A DNA stretch of 64,000 nt. Source: Dyella sp. M7H15-1. Its GTDB lineage: Bacteria > Pseudomonadota > Gammaproteobacteria > Xanthomonadales > Rhodanobacteraceae. A program made the position numbers and the translations under genes. The number at the start of each line of letters is the position of its first letter. Within the stretch, counting starts at the first letter, position 1. Under the pieces are notes generated by a model. That model ran no database searches and was not told the DNA's origin. It was given only the letters and a program-made list of their open reading frames with translations. Location: assembly GCF_004114615.1 (NCBI RefSeq), contig NZ_CP035300.1, positions 3,459,986 to 3,523,985 of the forward strand, written 5' to 3'. Positions 44,034 through 53,438 of this stretch are shown piece by piece.

Positions 44034-44489
44034 ATGGACGCTAACGAAGTTATAAAAAGCATGCTCGCCGACATTTCGCAGCACTATGGCGTATCGCTCC
44101 AACTTGACCGCTGCTCTCGTTGCGAACTTATCGTCGATGAAGTCGAAATGACTATAGACGCGCCAATTGGATCTGATCTGGCAATAATGACCACTATCAT
44201 TGCTAATGAAACTACTGATTTCTTGTCATCAGAAACATTGCTTGGAATTTTAGAGCTTAATTTTGTACAAAAGAAAACAATGGGTGGATGTATAGCGTTA
44301 GATCCCATTTATCGTCGCGTTTTATTCACAGTGAGCCTGGATGTATCAAGGATAGATTATCAATACCTTTTTAATGCCATAAGAAATTTTGTTGTGGCCT
44401 CATGTGCATTGAAAAAAGAAGTTCATCACTTAAAGAGCCAATGCGGTACCAAGCGGCTGGCTTTTTCCGATGTCTTAACATTTGTTTAA
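44034..44489 (+). CDS. CesT/Tir-type type III secretion chaperone
   Basis: 151 residues, acidic. The pattern ADISQHYGVSLQLDRCSRCE, LIVDEVEMTIDAPIGSDLAI, LLGILELNF, a small-residue loop MGGCIALDPIYRRVLFTVSL and a C-terminal helix NAIRNFVVASCALKKEVHHL matches the alpha-beta-beta-beta-alpha-beta-beta-alpha plan of class I effector chaperones. Such proteins form dimers that hold the N-terminal region of one effector before secretion. The gene ends 27 bases before the large effector candidate and shares its low GC, which strongly suggests a chaperone-effector operon. No secretion apparatus genes are in the window. Fold is read by eye. Confidence 0.75.
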   Translation: MDANEVIKSMLADISQHYGVSLQLDRCSRCELIVDEVEMTIDAPIGSDLAIMTTIIANETTDFLSSETLLGILELNFVQKKTMGGCIALDPIYRRVLFTVSLDVSRIDYQYLFNAIRNFVVASCALKKEVHHLKSQCGTKRLAFSDVLTFV

Positions 44490-44516
44490 TATTTATATAT
44501 AAGAGGTTTAAAAATC

Positions 44517-46241
44517 ATGCATGCTAATAATGTATCTGGCTATGGTGTTCCCACCACTACAACGCCAACCACGCAACCTGCAGCTAAATCTGCATCTGAG
44601 CCTCTTGGCCACCGTCCATCGATTACATCTGCGACTTCACTCACTCACTCAGTACCGTCAATGTCAACTGGCGGACATTCAATTGGATCTCCCAACCCGC
44701 ACTTCTTGAAGGCCCGCGTAGGGCAGATGCCAAACATGGGCCGCATCAAGCCAGCCGAAAAAAACTACTGGTCTATCGCACACATTACGGGTGCTAATAA
44801 AATGCAAGAGGCCGTAAATGCAACTCATTATTTGTTAGCAGTATACGGAGAAGACCCAAGTGAGTTCTTCGGCAGAGTTATTTTACCTGAAGACGAAGCC
44901 AGGATACGCGCCGGCGCGAGAGAAAGCAAGGGCAATAACTCCCCTGCTTTGACGCCGCAACGCGCTATATTCCAAGAAATGCACAGTAGTAATGGAAATG
45001 CCTATTACTCGCCAAAAACTACCAATTCATTACTTGGAGGGTTATATAAAAAGATTGATTCGGAAAATGAAAAATTCAAAAAATCCTTGAGCGCTGCGAA
45101 CTCCATTTCTGAAGTCATTGAGTGTGTAAATAACTTTAACACCGCCATTTGTCCACGTGTTCTTGATATTTCTGAGCTACATATTGTTAGATATAATAGC
45201 ATTAATGGTAGGCAAATAAAATCAACAGATGTTTATGGATATGGTGAATATTTGTCAAAATCGCTTAATGATAAACTCGTCACTGCAGTGAATGACGGCA
45301 AAGACTTCGACGAGACCAAAAGATTAGTTAAAGAAAAACTAGATGCTAGCATGGATGCTACATTCATGAATGAGGCGCGAGTGAGTGAAATTTGCGCTCC
45401 AGAATTGCAAGCGTTCCGTGATGCGATCGATCGCGCCACTAACAATGATGAGGTACAAGGTGTAATTAATAATATCCGTGATTTTTTTCGACACAAAGAT
45501 ATATTCAATGTAAATGCACGGGTGGCGCCAACGAAGGAACAAAGAATTGATTGGCTAAATCGTATGCATATGAGTATGCACTCAAAGTGTGCTTTCGAGG
45601 CGCTAGCAAAATCGGCATATGAAAAATTCAGGGATAGTAAGGATCTTGATGAGTGCAAAAAATTACTAATAACGTATTGTGATAATATTACTTCAAATAT
45701 TGAAGTTGATTCAAGCGCAATCTCACACGAGATTAATTTTTCGCAAGAAAATGGCTTGTCTACAAAAGCATATAAAAAAGCTCAAAACGAAGCCATGATA
45801 ACAATTGAGACAAGCTTTAATGCGCTAATTTCATGGGCTCATAATACTGAAGAATTACTAAAAAATAACAAGTCATTGCCATATTCTGAATTTACAAAAG
45901 ATGGCTTTTTAGATGAGGTTAAACGCAATTTTACGGCGGCACTTGAGGCATTTAGAAAAACGAATACTATTTTTGATGACTTAATACAAGAAAATCCGGG
46001 ATCCATGAATATATATGAAGAAAAACCTGTTGATTTAGTGCGTCTTATAAAAAATATTGAAGACCTAGTGGGTGATCCGATTGTTGATTACATGGAGATG
46101 GCATTCACGGAAATCGCTCAAGGACCAGCAAGGAAGGATGCCTCTACTATAGATATCCTTAACGACTTTATTAGCCGGCTAGCGAGTTGTGTTGATAATA
46201 AAAATGTTGACGGTATTAGAGCGCTATTAAAGATGCCCTAA
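44517..46241 (+). CDS. Candidate type III effector partnered with the CesT chaperone
   Basis: 574 residues, unrecognised. The first 70 are Ser/Thr/Pro-rich and disordered (GVPTTTTPTTQPAAKSASEP), the usual composition of a type III secretion signal. A short hydrophobic, chaperone-binding-like segment follows. The remainder is predicted mostly helical, with repeated acidic-basic helices (KDFDETKRLVKEKLDASMDA and SKDLDECKKLLITYCDN), and ends at LLKMP. No catalytic motif was seen. It starts ATGCATG (Met-His-Ala) after AGAGG, like the candidates at 5958 and 15653. GC is far below that of the chromosome. The position immediately after a CesT chaperone is the main evidence. An IS200/IS605 unit follows at once. 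Confidence 0.65.
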   Translation: MHANNVSGYGVPTTTTPTTQPAAKSASEPLGHRPSITSATSLTHSVPSMSTGGHSIGSPNPHFLKARVGQMPNMGRIKPAEKNYWSIAHITGANKMQEAVNATHYLLAVYGEDPSEFFGRVILPEDEARIRAGARESKGNNSPALTPQRAIFQEMHSSNGNAYYSPKTTNSLLGGLYKKIDSENEKFKKSLSAANSISEVIECVNNFNTAICPRVLDISELHIVRYNSINGRQIKSTDVYGYGEYLSKSLNDKLVTAVNDGKDFDETKRLVKEKLDASMDATFMNEARVSEICAPELQAFRDAIDRATNNDEVQGVINNIRDFFRHKDIFNVNARVAPTKEQRIDWLNRMHMSMHSKCAFEALAKSAYEKFRDSKDLDECKKLLITYCDNITSNIEVDSSAISHEINFSQENGLSTKAYKKAQNEAMITIETSFNALISWAHNTEELLKNNKSLPYSEFTKDGFLDEVKRNFTAALEAFRKTNTIFDDLIQENPGSMNIYEEKPVDLVRLIKNIEDLVGDPIVDYMEMAFTEIAQGPARKDASTIDILNDFISRLASCVDNKNVDGIRALLKMP

Positions 46242-46257
46242 CTCAGAATGAGGTAAG

Positions 46258-46857
46258 CCCCCGGCTTTGCCGGGGGACTCACCAAGGTTTGACCTATACG
46301 GCGGTCGTAGTGAACCTGAAATCTCGACCAAGAGACGAGGTTCACGATGAAAGAGTATCAAAGCTTGAGTCATGCCCGTTGGGACTGTAAGTACCGCGTG
46401 GTGTTCATTCCCAAGCGGAGAAAGAAGCAGGTGTTTGGAGAGTTACGCAAGCACTTGGGCGAGGTCTTCCACGAGTTGGCTTCGCACAAGGAATCGCAGA
46501 TTGTGGAAGGCCACCTGATGAGCGACCACATTCACATGTGCATCAGCATTCCGCCGAAGTATGCAGTGTCGAACGTGGTGGGTTACCTCAAGGGTAAGAG
46601 TGCCATCACCATTGCGCGCAAGTTCGGAGGACGGAATCGAAACTTCACTGGGGAGTCGTTTTGGGCACGAGGCTATTTCGTCTCGACGGTGGGCTTGGAC
46701 GAAGCGATGGTGAGGGCATACATCCGAAACCAAGAGCAAGAGGATGAACGTTACGACGAGATGAAGCTGGGCGTGTAGCCCGCCGCCTTCAGGCGGCTCA
46801 CGCTGTTATCGCCCCTTTGAGGGGCTCACCCAATAAAGCCCCCGGCTTTGCCGGGGG
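46258..46857 (+). mobile_element. IS200/IS605-type element with hairpin ends
   Basis: Identical stem-loops CCCCCGGC-TTT-GCCGGGGG stand at 46258-46276 and 46839-46857, enclosing a single Y1 transposase gene. Further hairpins at 46781-46796 and 46811-46825 lie near the right end. Such subterminal hairpins are the recognition sites of single-strand transposition. No target duplication is expected for this family. Confidence 0.75.
46347..46778 (+). CDS. tnpA: IS200/IS605-family Y1 (HUH) transposase TnpA
   Basis: 143 residues. KYRVVFIPKRRKKQVFGELR at the start, the HUH metal motif in MSDHIHMCI (about 67-75), and the catalytic Tyr in VRAYIRNQEQED near the C-terminus. It nicks and joins single-stranded DNA at the element's hairpin ends. 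All key residues are present and the frame is complete. No accessory tnpB follows. Confidence 0.92.
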   Translation: MKEYQSLSHARWDCKYRVVFIPKRRKKQVFGELRKHLGEVFHELASHKESQIVEGHLMSDHIHMCISIPPKYAVSNVVGYLKGKSAITIARKFGGRNRNFTGESFWARGYFVSTVGLDEAMVRAYIRNQEQEDERYDEMKLGV

Positions 46858-46868
46858 ATACTTACTGG

Positions 46869-49229
46869 ATGGACATTCTGCGCGGCGAGTTTGTGCCGAT
46901 TCTGGTGGCTATCACCCTGGCAATCCTGCTGCTTGGCACACTCTGGCTGTTATTGATTCGCCAGGACCGCAGCATATTTGCTCCAGTGTTGGCACGCGCA
47001 AAACGCGTTTACCAGAGTGAACTGCTCAATCGCACCATGATCGAAACCTCGCCCGTCGGATTATGTGTTATTTCGATGCGAAATGGGGCTCCCCTGCTGC
47101 AAAACGATCTTGTACGCGAATACGCCACGGACATCGCGGATCCGGATGGCACGTTCTACAAGCAATTGTTGCAAAATTTCTCCAACGCGACAGGTTCATT
47201 GATTGGCCGCCCGGAAACGCGAGAGTTCAACCTTTCGTTGACTGAGGTCCACGGAAAAGACATTCGTCACCTGCTGGTTGCCGCGATGCCTATTGTTTAC
47301 GAGGATCGTGATGCACTTTTCTGTGTACTACGCGATGTGACTGCGCGTACCGAAATTGAAGAAAACCTGCGTCAAGCCCGTCGTGACTCGGAGCAAGCCA
47401 AGCAAGCTGCCGAATCGGCAAGCTTGGCAAAGACCTCCTTTGTGGCAACGATGAGCCATGAGATCCGTACGCCGCTCAATGGCATTCTCGGTCATCTGGA
47501 GTTGCTTGGCCGCTCTCGCCTCGAACCATCGCAGCGCGAGAGATTGGGGCGTATTCGTCTTTCGGCGGATGCACTGCTTGGCATCATCAGTGACGTGCTT
47601 GACTTTTCACGTATCGAAGCCGGTCAACTGGATATCGATCCGCTGCCGTTCGAGCTTCATCCACTGATCGAGCAGACTACGTTGCTTTACGCTCCGGCGG
47701 CACAGCGCAAAGGCTTGAAACTTTACTATGGCGTGGAATCGGGGTTGGCGAAGAGCTATGTCGCCGATGCACATCGCATTCGCCAGGTGCTGAACAACCT
47801 GGTAAGCAATGCGGTGAAATTCACGGAGTCCGGCCGCATCGTCTTGCGTGTTCGCCTCGCGCCGAAGCAAGGTGTCGAGCCGGTCCGGCTGCGCTTCGAA
47901 GTGATCGATTCGGGCATCGGCATGACCGAGCAGCAGCGCCAGCAGGTTTTTCAGCCGTTTTCCCAGGCAGATGCCAGTATTTCACGACGTTTTGGTGGCA
48001 GCGGGTTGGGGCTGACACTTTGCCATCAGCTAAGCGAGTTGATGGGTGGAAAAATCGAAGTGCAAAGCACACTTGCCGTAGGCAGCGTGTTCTCGTTCGA
48101 ATTGCCCGCTACTGTGGACAAGCTTGAGTCGCCATCCGAGGGTAGTCCCCTTGCAAAGCATCGTATCGCCCTCTTGTCACTTGCGGCGGAATGGCGTGTC
48201 GAGATTGCTGCGCTACTCGGTCGTTGGGGCGCCGATGTCATGGTCGCTGCGTTGCCATCGGAACTGGATATGGATTGGGTGGGGCAGGCCGATGCCCTGG
48301 TTATCTTTGGCGATTGTCAGGCATGGCAGGAAGACGAGGAGCGCGCCGTACTGGACCGTGTCCGACGAGTCGTCAGAGCTACCGTCGACGGTCCACTGTT
48401 GCCTGAATTTCGTGATGGTGTGCATTTCGTTTCCTGCTATGCCAGTCAAGCCTTGCTGATAGCCATTCTCGAAGCAGAACCGAGCGCGGGGCTTCGAAAC
48501 GACGAGGTCTTGTCGGCTTATTCGGAAAACGACACCGTCAGTCGCCGTCATTCGGTATTGCTCGTCGACGATAACCCCGTCAATCGTGAGTTGATCCAGC
48601 AGCAACTTGAAACGTTGGGATATACCGTCGATGCGGCCGAGGATGGCGTGGTTGCACTTCGCCTGTGGCATGAAGACCGCTACGACGTGGTATTGACCGA
48701 TATCAACATGCCCAATATGAACGGCTATGAGTTGACGAAGCAGTTGCGAGCGCGCGGCATTACGGTGCCGATTCTCGCGGTGACAGCAACAGCACTGGCC
48801 AGCGAAAAAGTGCATTGCAAGCAGGCGGGCATCAACGATCTCTTGCTCAAGCCCTTGTCGCTGGATCGCCTGGGTGAAGCCATGTCGCGTCACCTGCCAC
48901 AGGCGAGCCCCTCCCTTGCATCGCTGGTCAAGGTGGCCTGGGCAGGGAAATATCCGGAAAAGGTATTCCGTATCTTTGTCGAGTCAGGCACCCGAGATCT
49001 CAATGCCATTCTTGCAGCCGCCCGCACTCAGGATCAGAAAACACTGCTGGCGCGCATCCATTCCGTAAAGGGAGCGTTGTTGATGCTTGGCGAGCAGGAG
49101 GTCGCTGCCCAATGCGCCACGCTTGAAAAATGGATCGATGCCGATGGCATTGACATTGCCCGCCCCGGCATCGAAAGGCTCGATTCGACCATGCGCGAGC
49201 TTTTGCAGCGCTATGCCGAATTTCTTTGA
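46869..49229 (+). CDS. Hybrid sensor kinase, N-terminal sensor missing next to the IS200/IS605 end
   Basis: 786 residues from the ATG at 46869. It opens directly with one membrane helix (VPILVAITLAILLLGTLWLLLI), then a PAS-like domain (about 50-165), a coiled linker, HisKA with phospho-His in TMSHEIRTPLNG, HATPase with VSNAVKFTE, IDSGIGM and GGSGLGLT, a degenerate receiver (about 425-545), a true receiver (VLLVDDNPVNRELI, Asp in LTDINMPNMNGYE, Lys in LLKPLS), and an Hpt domain with His in ARIHSVKGALLM. EvgS/BvgS-like kinases have a long periplasmic sensor before this helix; here that place is taken by the IS element. The hairpin's GGGGGA lies at ribosome-site distance from the ATG. It is probably 5'-truncated. 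Confidence 0.82.
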   Translation: MDILRGEFVPILVAITLAILLLGTLWLLLIRQDRSIFAPVLARAKRVYQSELLNRTMIETSPVGLCVISMRNGAPLLQNDLVREYATDIADPDGTFYKQLLQNFSNATGSLIGRPETREFNLSLTEVHGKDIRHLLVAAMPIVYEDRDALFCVLRDVTARTEIEENLRQARRDSEQAKQAAESASLAKTSFVATMSHEIRTPLNGILGHLELLGRSRLEPSQRERLGRIRLSADALLGIISDVLDFSRIEAGQLDIDPLPFELHPLIEQTTLLYAPAAQRKGLKLYYGVESGLAKSYVADAHRIRQVLNNLVSNAVKFTESGRIVLRVRLAPKQGVEPVRLRFEVIDSGIGMTEQQRQQVFQPFSQADASISRRFGGSGLGLTLCHQLSELMGGKIEVQSTLAVGSVFSFELPATVDKLESPSEGSPLAKHRIALLSLAAEWRVEIAALLGRWGADVMVAALPSELDMDWVGQADALVIFGDCQAWQEDEERAVLDRVRRVVRATVDGPLLPEFRDGVHFVSCYASQALLIAILEAEPSAGLRNDEVLSAYSENDTVSRRHSVLLVDDNPVNRELIQQQLETLGYTVDAAEDGVVALRLWHEDRYDVVLTDINMPNMNGYELTKQLRARGITVPILAVTATALASEKVHCKQAGINDLLLKPLSLDRLGEAMSRHLPQASPSLASLVKVAWAGKYPEKVFRIFVESGTRDLNAILAAARTQDQKTLLARIHSVKGALLMLGEQEVAAQCATLEKWIDADGIDIARPGIERLDSTMRELLQRYAEFL

Positions 49230-49230
49230 G

Positions 49231-49533
49231 CTACATCGTGCGTTTGAGGTCAGGCGGTTCGCCCATTGCTACAGAACCCGTACCAATTACAAAGAAGACC
49301 CAATTGTCCGGCGTGCCGAGCGCCGCGCGGTTAGCGAGCACCATAGCAATGGCATGATGCAAAAACACTTTCGGGTCGATCCAAGGTAACGCCGTACCGT
49401 TGCTGTGAATCTGCGCCTTTACGATCCGCCTGCCGGGTTCCTCCACGACCGCGTATCCTCGTCGCCCAGGTTCTGCGAGCAACGTGGACTTACCGCCGCC
49501 TGATCAGCCGGAGATTACAACGAACCGATTCAT
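49231..49533 (-). pseudogene. P-loop ATPase/kinase pseudogene
   Basis: From the ATG at 49533 the frame reads MNRFVVISG, an in-frame TGA, then SGGGKSTLLAE, RRGYAVVEEPGRRIV and PDNWVFF. This is the AAA_28-like small P-loop family (usual G-C/G-S/G-GGKST loop). The TGA falls inside the P-loop, one base from the TGC or TGT of a Cys codon. The sequence also ends after about 100 codons, lacking the second half. It abuts the kinase gene tail to tail. Confidence 0.7.
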
Positions 49534-49655
49534 ATAGTCCCCTTTGCTCAGTCGGTACCAGAAAAACAGTGCTGAAAAATCGGCTAGAATAACGCACTTC
49601 GTGGCGGTGCAAAGTCAGCGAGCAGATGCAGGACACTCAACAGTCTAGCTCGTGA

Positions 49656-50204
<549 letters not shown>

Positions 50205-50395
50205 GGTACGTTGTGCCCTGACTGAAAAAGCCTGACGGTGCGTTGCAGCAAAGCTGCCTGCGTGACATGCGGCGCGGGTGTAAAATCACGCCAAGCCCAA
50301 CAGTAGGAGCGACGACTCCGTTGCACTCAGGATGGATCACGGTTAGATGAGTTCGGTGCGTTCGCAAAAGGTTCCGGAGATTGGAGGAGGGCAGC

Positions 50396-50833
50396 ATGTT
50401 CTCGCATATCCTTATACCGACCGACGGTTCCGAGCATGCCCTGCATGCGGCCGAGATCGGCATTCAACTCGCACAGAAACTCGGTGCGCGTATCTATGCG
50501 TTTCATGTGTTGGCGCCACTCGCCGCGGTAGCCTATTTTTCGGACGTGATTCAGCACGCAGAAGACTCCTATACCGAAAGGGCGATTGTTCGTGCCCAGG
50601 TGCATCTGACCGATATCGAGGCGATGGCCAAGAAAGCGGGCCTGGAAGTCGGGTCGGGTTATGCGTTCGATCACCGTCCATACGTGGCTATCATCGGCGC
50701 GGCCAAACAGCAGCATTGCGACCTGATTGTCATGAGCACGCACGGCTACGCTACGCTCGACCGGATCTTGCTGGGCAGTGAAACCAATCGGGTGCTGAGT
50801 TGCTGCGATGTTCCCGTGTTGGTGTGTCAATGA
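50396..50833 (+). CDS. Universal stress protein UspA family
   Basis: 145 residues from the ATG at 50396, preceded by GGAGGAGG. The single Usp domain begins HILIPTDGSEHALHAAEIGI, has CDLIVMSTHGYATLDRILLG with the ATP-binding G-x2-G-x9-G-S pattern, and ends RVLSCCDVPVLVCQ. Such proteins bind ATP and respond to stress or starvation; the specific role is not known. The 3' end overlaps the convergent CHAD gene by seven bases. Confidence 0.88.
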   Translation: MFSHILIPTDGSEHALHAAEIGIQLAQKLGARIYAFHVLAPLAAVAYFSDVIQHAEDSYTERAIVRAQVHLTDIEAMAKKAGLEVGSGYAFDHRPYVAIIGAAKQQHCDLIVMSTHGYATLDRILLGSETNRVLSCCDVPVLVCQ

Positions 50834-51645
50834 GTGCGCAATGCGGTCGATTTTCTTGTCAGTTCCTCCCGCAGAGTGGCTACCTCCTCTGAAGGAGGTA
50901 GCGTATCCAGCATGGCCAGAAAAATCTGGAAATCCTGGCGCCAACCCAATCGGTCGATGATCAAGTCAAGCCGCTTGATGCGTGCATCGTATCGTCGTGC
51001 ATCACTTTTCTTCGTGCCGGCCATGCGATGGGCTTTGCCCAGAAAAGCGAGCTGATAACGGACTTGCCGGGCACGCCTTCGCCAGCGGTGAAAAGCGTCA
51101 TTGGTGCGGCACTGCTGCACGATATGATGCGTTTTTTTCATGCGTTTGACACTGCGCTTCAGCGCTTCTTTGGCGATGGGCAGGGTGATAGCCTGCCAGT
51201 TCAGGGCTTCAAGTGCCTTGGTGATGCGCTCGGCCTTGCGAGATCGGCGTCGCCACTCCGGATCGTTTTCCAGTGCGGTTTCGAGCAGGGCCTTGCTACG
51301 GTTTTCGAGCAGATCGATCAGTGCAGGCGTAAGCGTTGCTTCGTGGCTGTTGGCGAGCAATCGGGCTGTGCGTATTGCAACGTGTGCATCGCGCAGGTCG
51401 GAAAATCCATGTACCAGTTGCCGCAGCAACTTGTCGAGCGCTGTGGTCTGTTGCTGATCGTAAGGTGACTGGAAAAAAGCGAGCAGGCTGCGAAGGCGGC
51501 GGCAGGCCCGGCGCGTAGCGTGAATACCCGTGTGGCGTCCCTTGCGCGCGGCAAGTGCTTGTTGCAACAAACGACATTCCCGGCCCGCCAGCACCCCCAA
51601 CGCTGTTCCAATCACCAGCTTGTCGCCACGCTTGGTTTTATTCAT
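50827..51645 (-). CDS. CHAD-domain protein
   Basis: 272 residues, strongly basic and helical. Conserved His/Arg features of CHAD are visible: RKGRHTGIHATRRACRRLRS near the N-terminus, FSDLRDAHVAIRTARLL, and FHRWRRRARQVRYQLAFLG in the second half. CHAD proteins bind inorganic polyphosphate and often localise to polyphosphate granules. No CYTH domain is fused here. Single gene, convergent with uspA. Confidence 0.85.
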   Translation of the reverse strand: MNKTKRGDKLVIGTALGVLAGRECRLLQQALAARKGRHTGIHATRRACRRLRSLLAFFQSPYDQQQTTALDKLLRQLVHGFSDLRDAHVAIRTARLLANSHEATLTPALIDLLENRSKALLETALENDPEWRRRSRKAERITKALEALNWQAITLPIAKEALKRSVKRMKKTHHIVQQCRTNDAFHRWRRRARQVRYQLAFLGKAHRMAGTKKSDARRYDARIKRLDLIIDRLGWRQDFQIFLAMLDTLPPSEEVATLREELTRKSTALRTH

Positions 51646-51721
51646 GCGCCAAGACGATCTCCGGGTATCAATACAGACCGTGCTTTAGTAACGATGAGTG
51701 GCGCTGTTGTATGCAACGAAA

Positions 51722-53233
51722 TTACTTGACGAAGCTGTACTGGATCGAGGCCTGGATACGGGTGTCATCGTTGGAACGGTTGTCTTGCTCGATCAAGCGC
51801 CCATGCAGTAATTCGATACCAGCGGTGAACGTCGGGGCAGGGGTCCATAGCAGGTTGAGCGCGCCATAATTGCTGTTGTGGAAGCCGTTGATGGCAAGCA
51901 GGTCGGAATGCTGGATGCGTGCTATGCCGTAGACTAGATTGCTGCGCCAGTTGCTGCTCCAGTAGTGCGTATAGGCGAGGTGTGAGCCAATGCCGGTGAG
52001 TGGATGGAGCTTGCCATCCGGGCCAACAATCGCATCTAGGTTGAGGCCATCGGTGTCGGTCAGATAGCGAGCAATGCCCTTGCCCCAGCCGGCGGCGAAC
52101 ATTAGCAGGTCGCCATAAGGACTGGAGGGGCCCACCTTGAACGAGCCGCTCAACTGCGCGCCGCCGGCCAGCACGCGATCACTTTGCTCATAATCGGTAT
52201 AGCCAAGTTGGCGCAGCACGCCGCCCCATTGCAGATGTCCCCAGCTACCCTCGGTGCGCGCGGCCAGAATCAGGTCGGGCATGTGTTGGGTGCCATGGAT
52301 GGTGGGGATGGGAAGCGCGGGAGCCGTCAGGGGTTCGTAGATGCTGACCTGTGAGGTGGGCTGTTCGGCCGCAATCGTCAGACTGCTGTGTTCGCCCAGG
52401 TGGAAGAACTGGTGGATACCTGCCCGGCGGGGCGCTATCGTGCCGGGAGGGCCTTCAAAATCCAGCGTATCGGGCAGGGCGTCCAGATCTGTAAAGGCGG
52501 ACCAGCCGAAACCCGCAAAAGTGTTGCCCAATTGCCCATAAGCCTGTCGTAGCCGGAACCCGTAGTTGCCGGCACCGCCGCCGAACAGGTCGGTCTCGAA
52601 ATAGAAGCGCAAGGTTTCATCGAAAATCGTCGGCCGGCGGATTTCCATGCTCAGGCGGGTCTGGCGTGCCTGCATGGTGAAATTGTCGGAGTCGTCGTGT
52701 GGCTTGGGCACGGGGATGGCAGAGGTGACGAAAGCATCGGGAGAATTGATGGCGCCGGTGTCGTAGATAGTATCGAGCTTGGCATAACCACCCAGTCGGA
52801 CCAGCGTTTCCGTGCCTGGAATCTGCACGAAGCCTTTCAGGTCGGGGTTGGTCGGTGGCGCTTCATTGTCGATGCGTGAAGCGGAATCCTGGTTCTCCGA
52901 CACGCTTTGCTGTGCCGGCAGCGGCGAGCGTTCCGCGTCGCTGAGCTGGAGGGCGTTGACTTGTCCACTGGGCACTTCGGTCAGCGCCGTAGCTGCCGCA
53001 GGCGCAACGGGTGCGGTGGTTACCGGTGCGTTGGGGGCTGCTGCCACAGGGGTGGTTGTCGTGGCGGGTGTCTGGGCTTTTTCGGAGCGCAGCTCCTTCA
53101 CCTCAGCCTGCAACTCTTTCACCGTGGTTTGCAGGTCGTCCACTTCATGCTGCAGTTTCTGGGTCTGGTCCTGCGCCAAGGCAGGTGACAGTACCGCGAA
53201 CATCAGTAAGCCACTTAAATACCTTATGCACAT
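51722..53233 (-). CDS. DcaP-like outer membrane porin
   Basis: 503 residues. A signal peptide (YLSGLLMFAVLSPALAQ) is followed by a coiled coil (KLQHEVDDLQTTVKELQAEV) expected to trimerise in the periplasm, an Ala/Pro/Thr linker, and from about residue 130 a beta-barrel with alternating strands (VRLGGYAKLDTIYDTGA, ARQTRLSMEIRRPT, FYFETDLFGG) ending IQASIQYSFVK. The layout matches DcaP-type trimeric porins for small organic acids and peptides. Substrate unknown. It stands alone, with its promoter in the 560-base spacer to its right. Confidence 0.8.
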   Translation of the reverse strand: MCIRYLSGLLMFAVLSPALAQDQTQKLQHEVDDLQTTVKELQAEVKELRSEKAQTPATTTTPVAAAPNAPVTTAPVAPAAATALTEVPSGQVNALQLSDAERSPLPAQQSVSENQDSASRIDNEAPPTNPDLKGFVQIPGTETLVRLGGYAKLDTIYDTGAINSPDAFVTSAIPVPKPHDDSDNFTMQARQTRLSMEIRRPTIFDETLRFYFETDLFGGGAGNYGFRLRQAYGQLGNTFAGFGWSAFTDLDALPDTLDFEGPPGTIAPRRAGIHQFFHLGEHSSLTIAAEQPTSQVSIYEPLTAPALPIPTIHGTQHMPDLILAARTEGSWGHLQWGGVLRQLGYTDYEQSDRVLAGGAQLSGSFKVGPSSPYGDLLMFAAGWGKGIARYLTDTDGLNLDAIVGPDGKLHPLTGIGSHLAYTHYWSSNWRSNLVYGIARIQHSDLLAINGFHNSNYGALNLLWTPAPTFTAGIELLHGRLIEQDNRSNDDTRIQASIQYSFVK

Positions 53234-53332
53234 CGTTCGCTCCTTTTAAACGCGCAGTACGAGGGGCCGTGAGAAAAAGTCATGCCAGTGCTGCTACGGC
53301 TTACGGTTTCCAGTTGTCCCCATCGCCACCCC

Positions 53333-53438
53333 AATGCTCCTAACTTAAGCGTAATCTCAATGTGTCGTCATTCCAGCTTTCGCTGGGATGACGAGCATGG
53401 AATCCCCAGCGTTCGTTCGGCCTTAAGTTCGGAGCATT
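53333..53438. repeat. 106-bp MITE/REP-like element
   Basis: Ends AATGCTCCTAACTTAAG (53333-53349) and CTTAAGTTCGGAGCATT (53422-53438) are inverted repeats with one mismatch. Inside lies a REP-type hairpin, GTCATTCCAGC-TTTC-GCTGGGATGAC (about 53368-53392). The right end also occurs next to the palindrome at 4231-4247. Confidence 0.7.

Noticed and set aside
43855..44052. 66-codon frame between the chaperone fragment and the intact chaperone
   Set aside because: No ribosome site, no protein-like pattern, and it overlaps the start of the chaperone gene.
49505..49507. In-frame TGA of the P-loop gene as a selenocysteine codon
   Set aside because: No SECIS-like hairpin directly follows, the family does not use selenocysteine, and the gene is also truncated at its 3' end.
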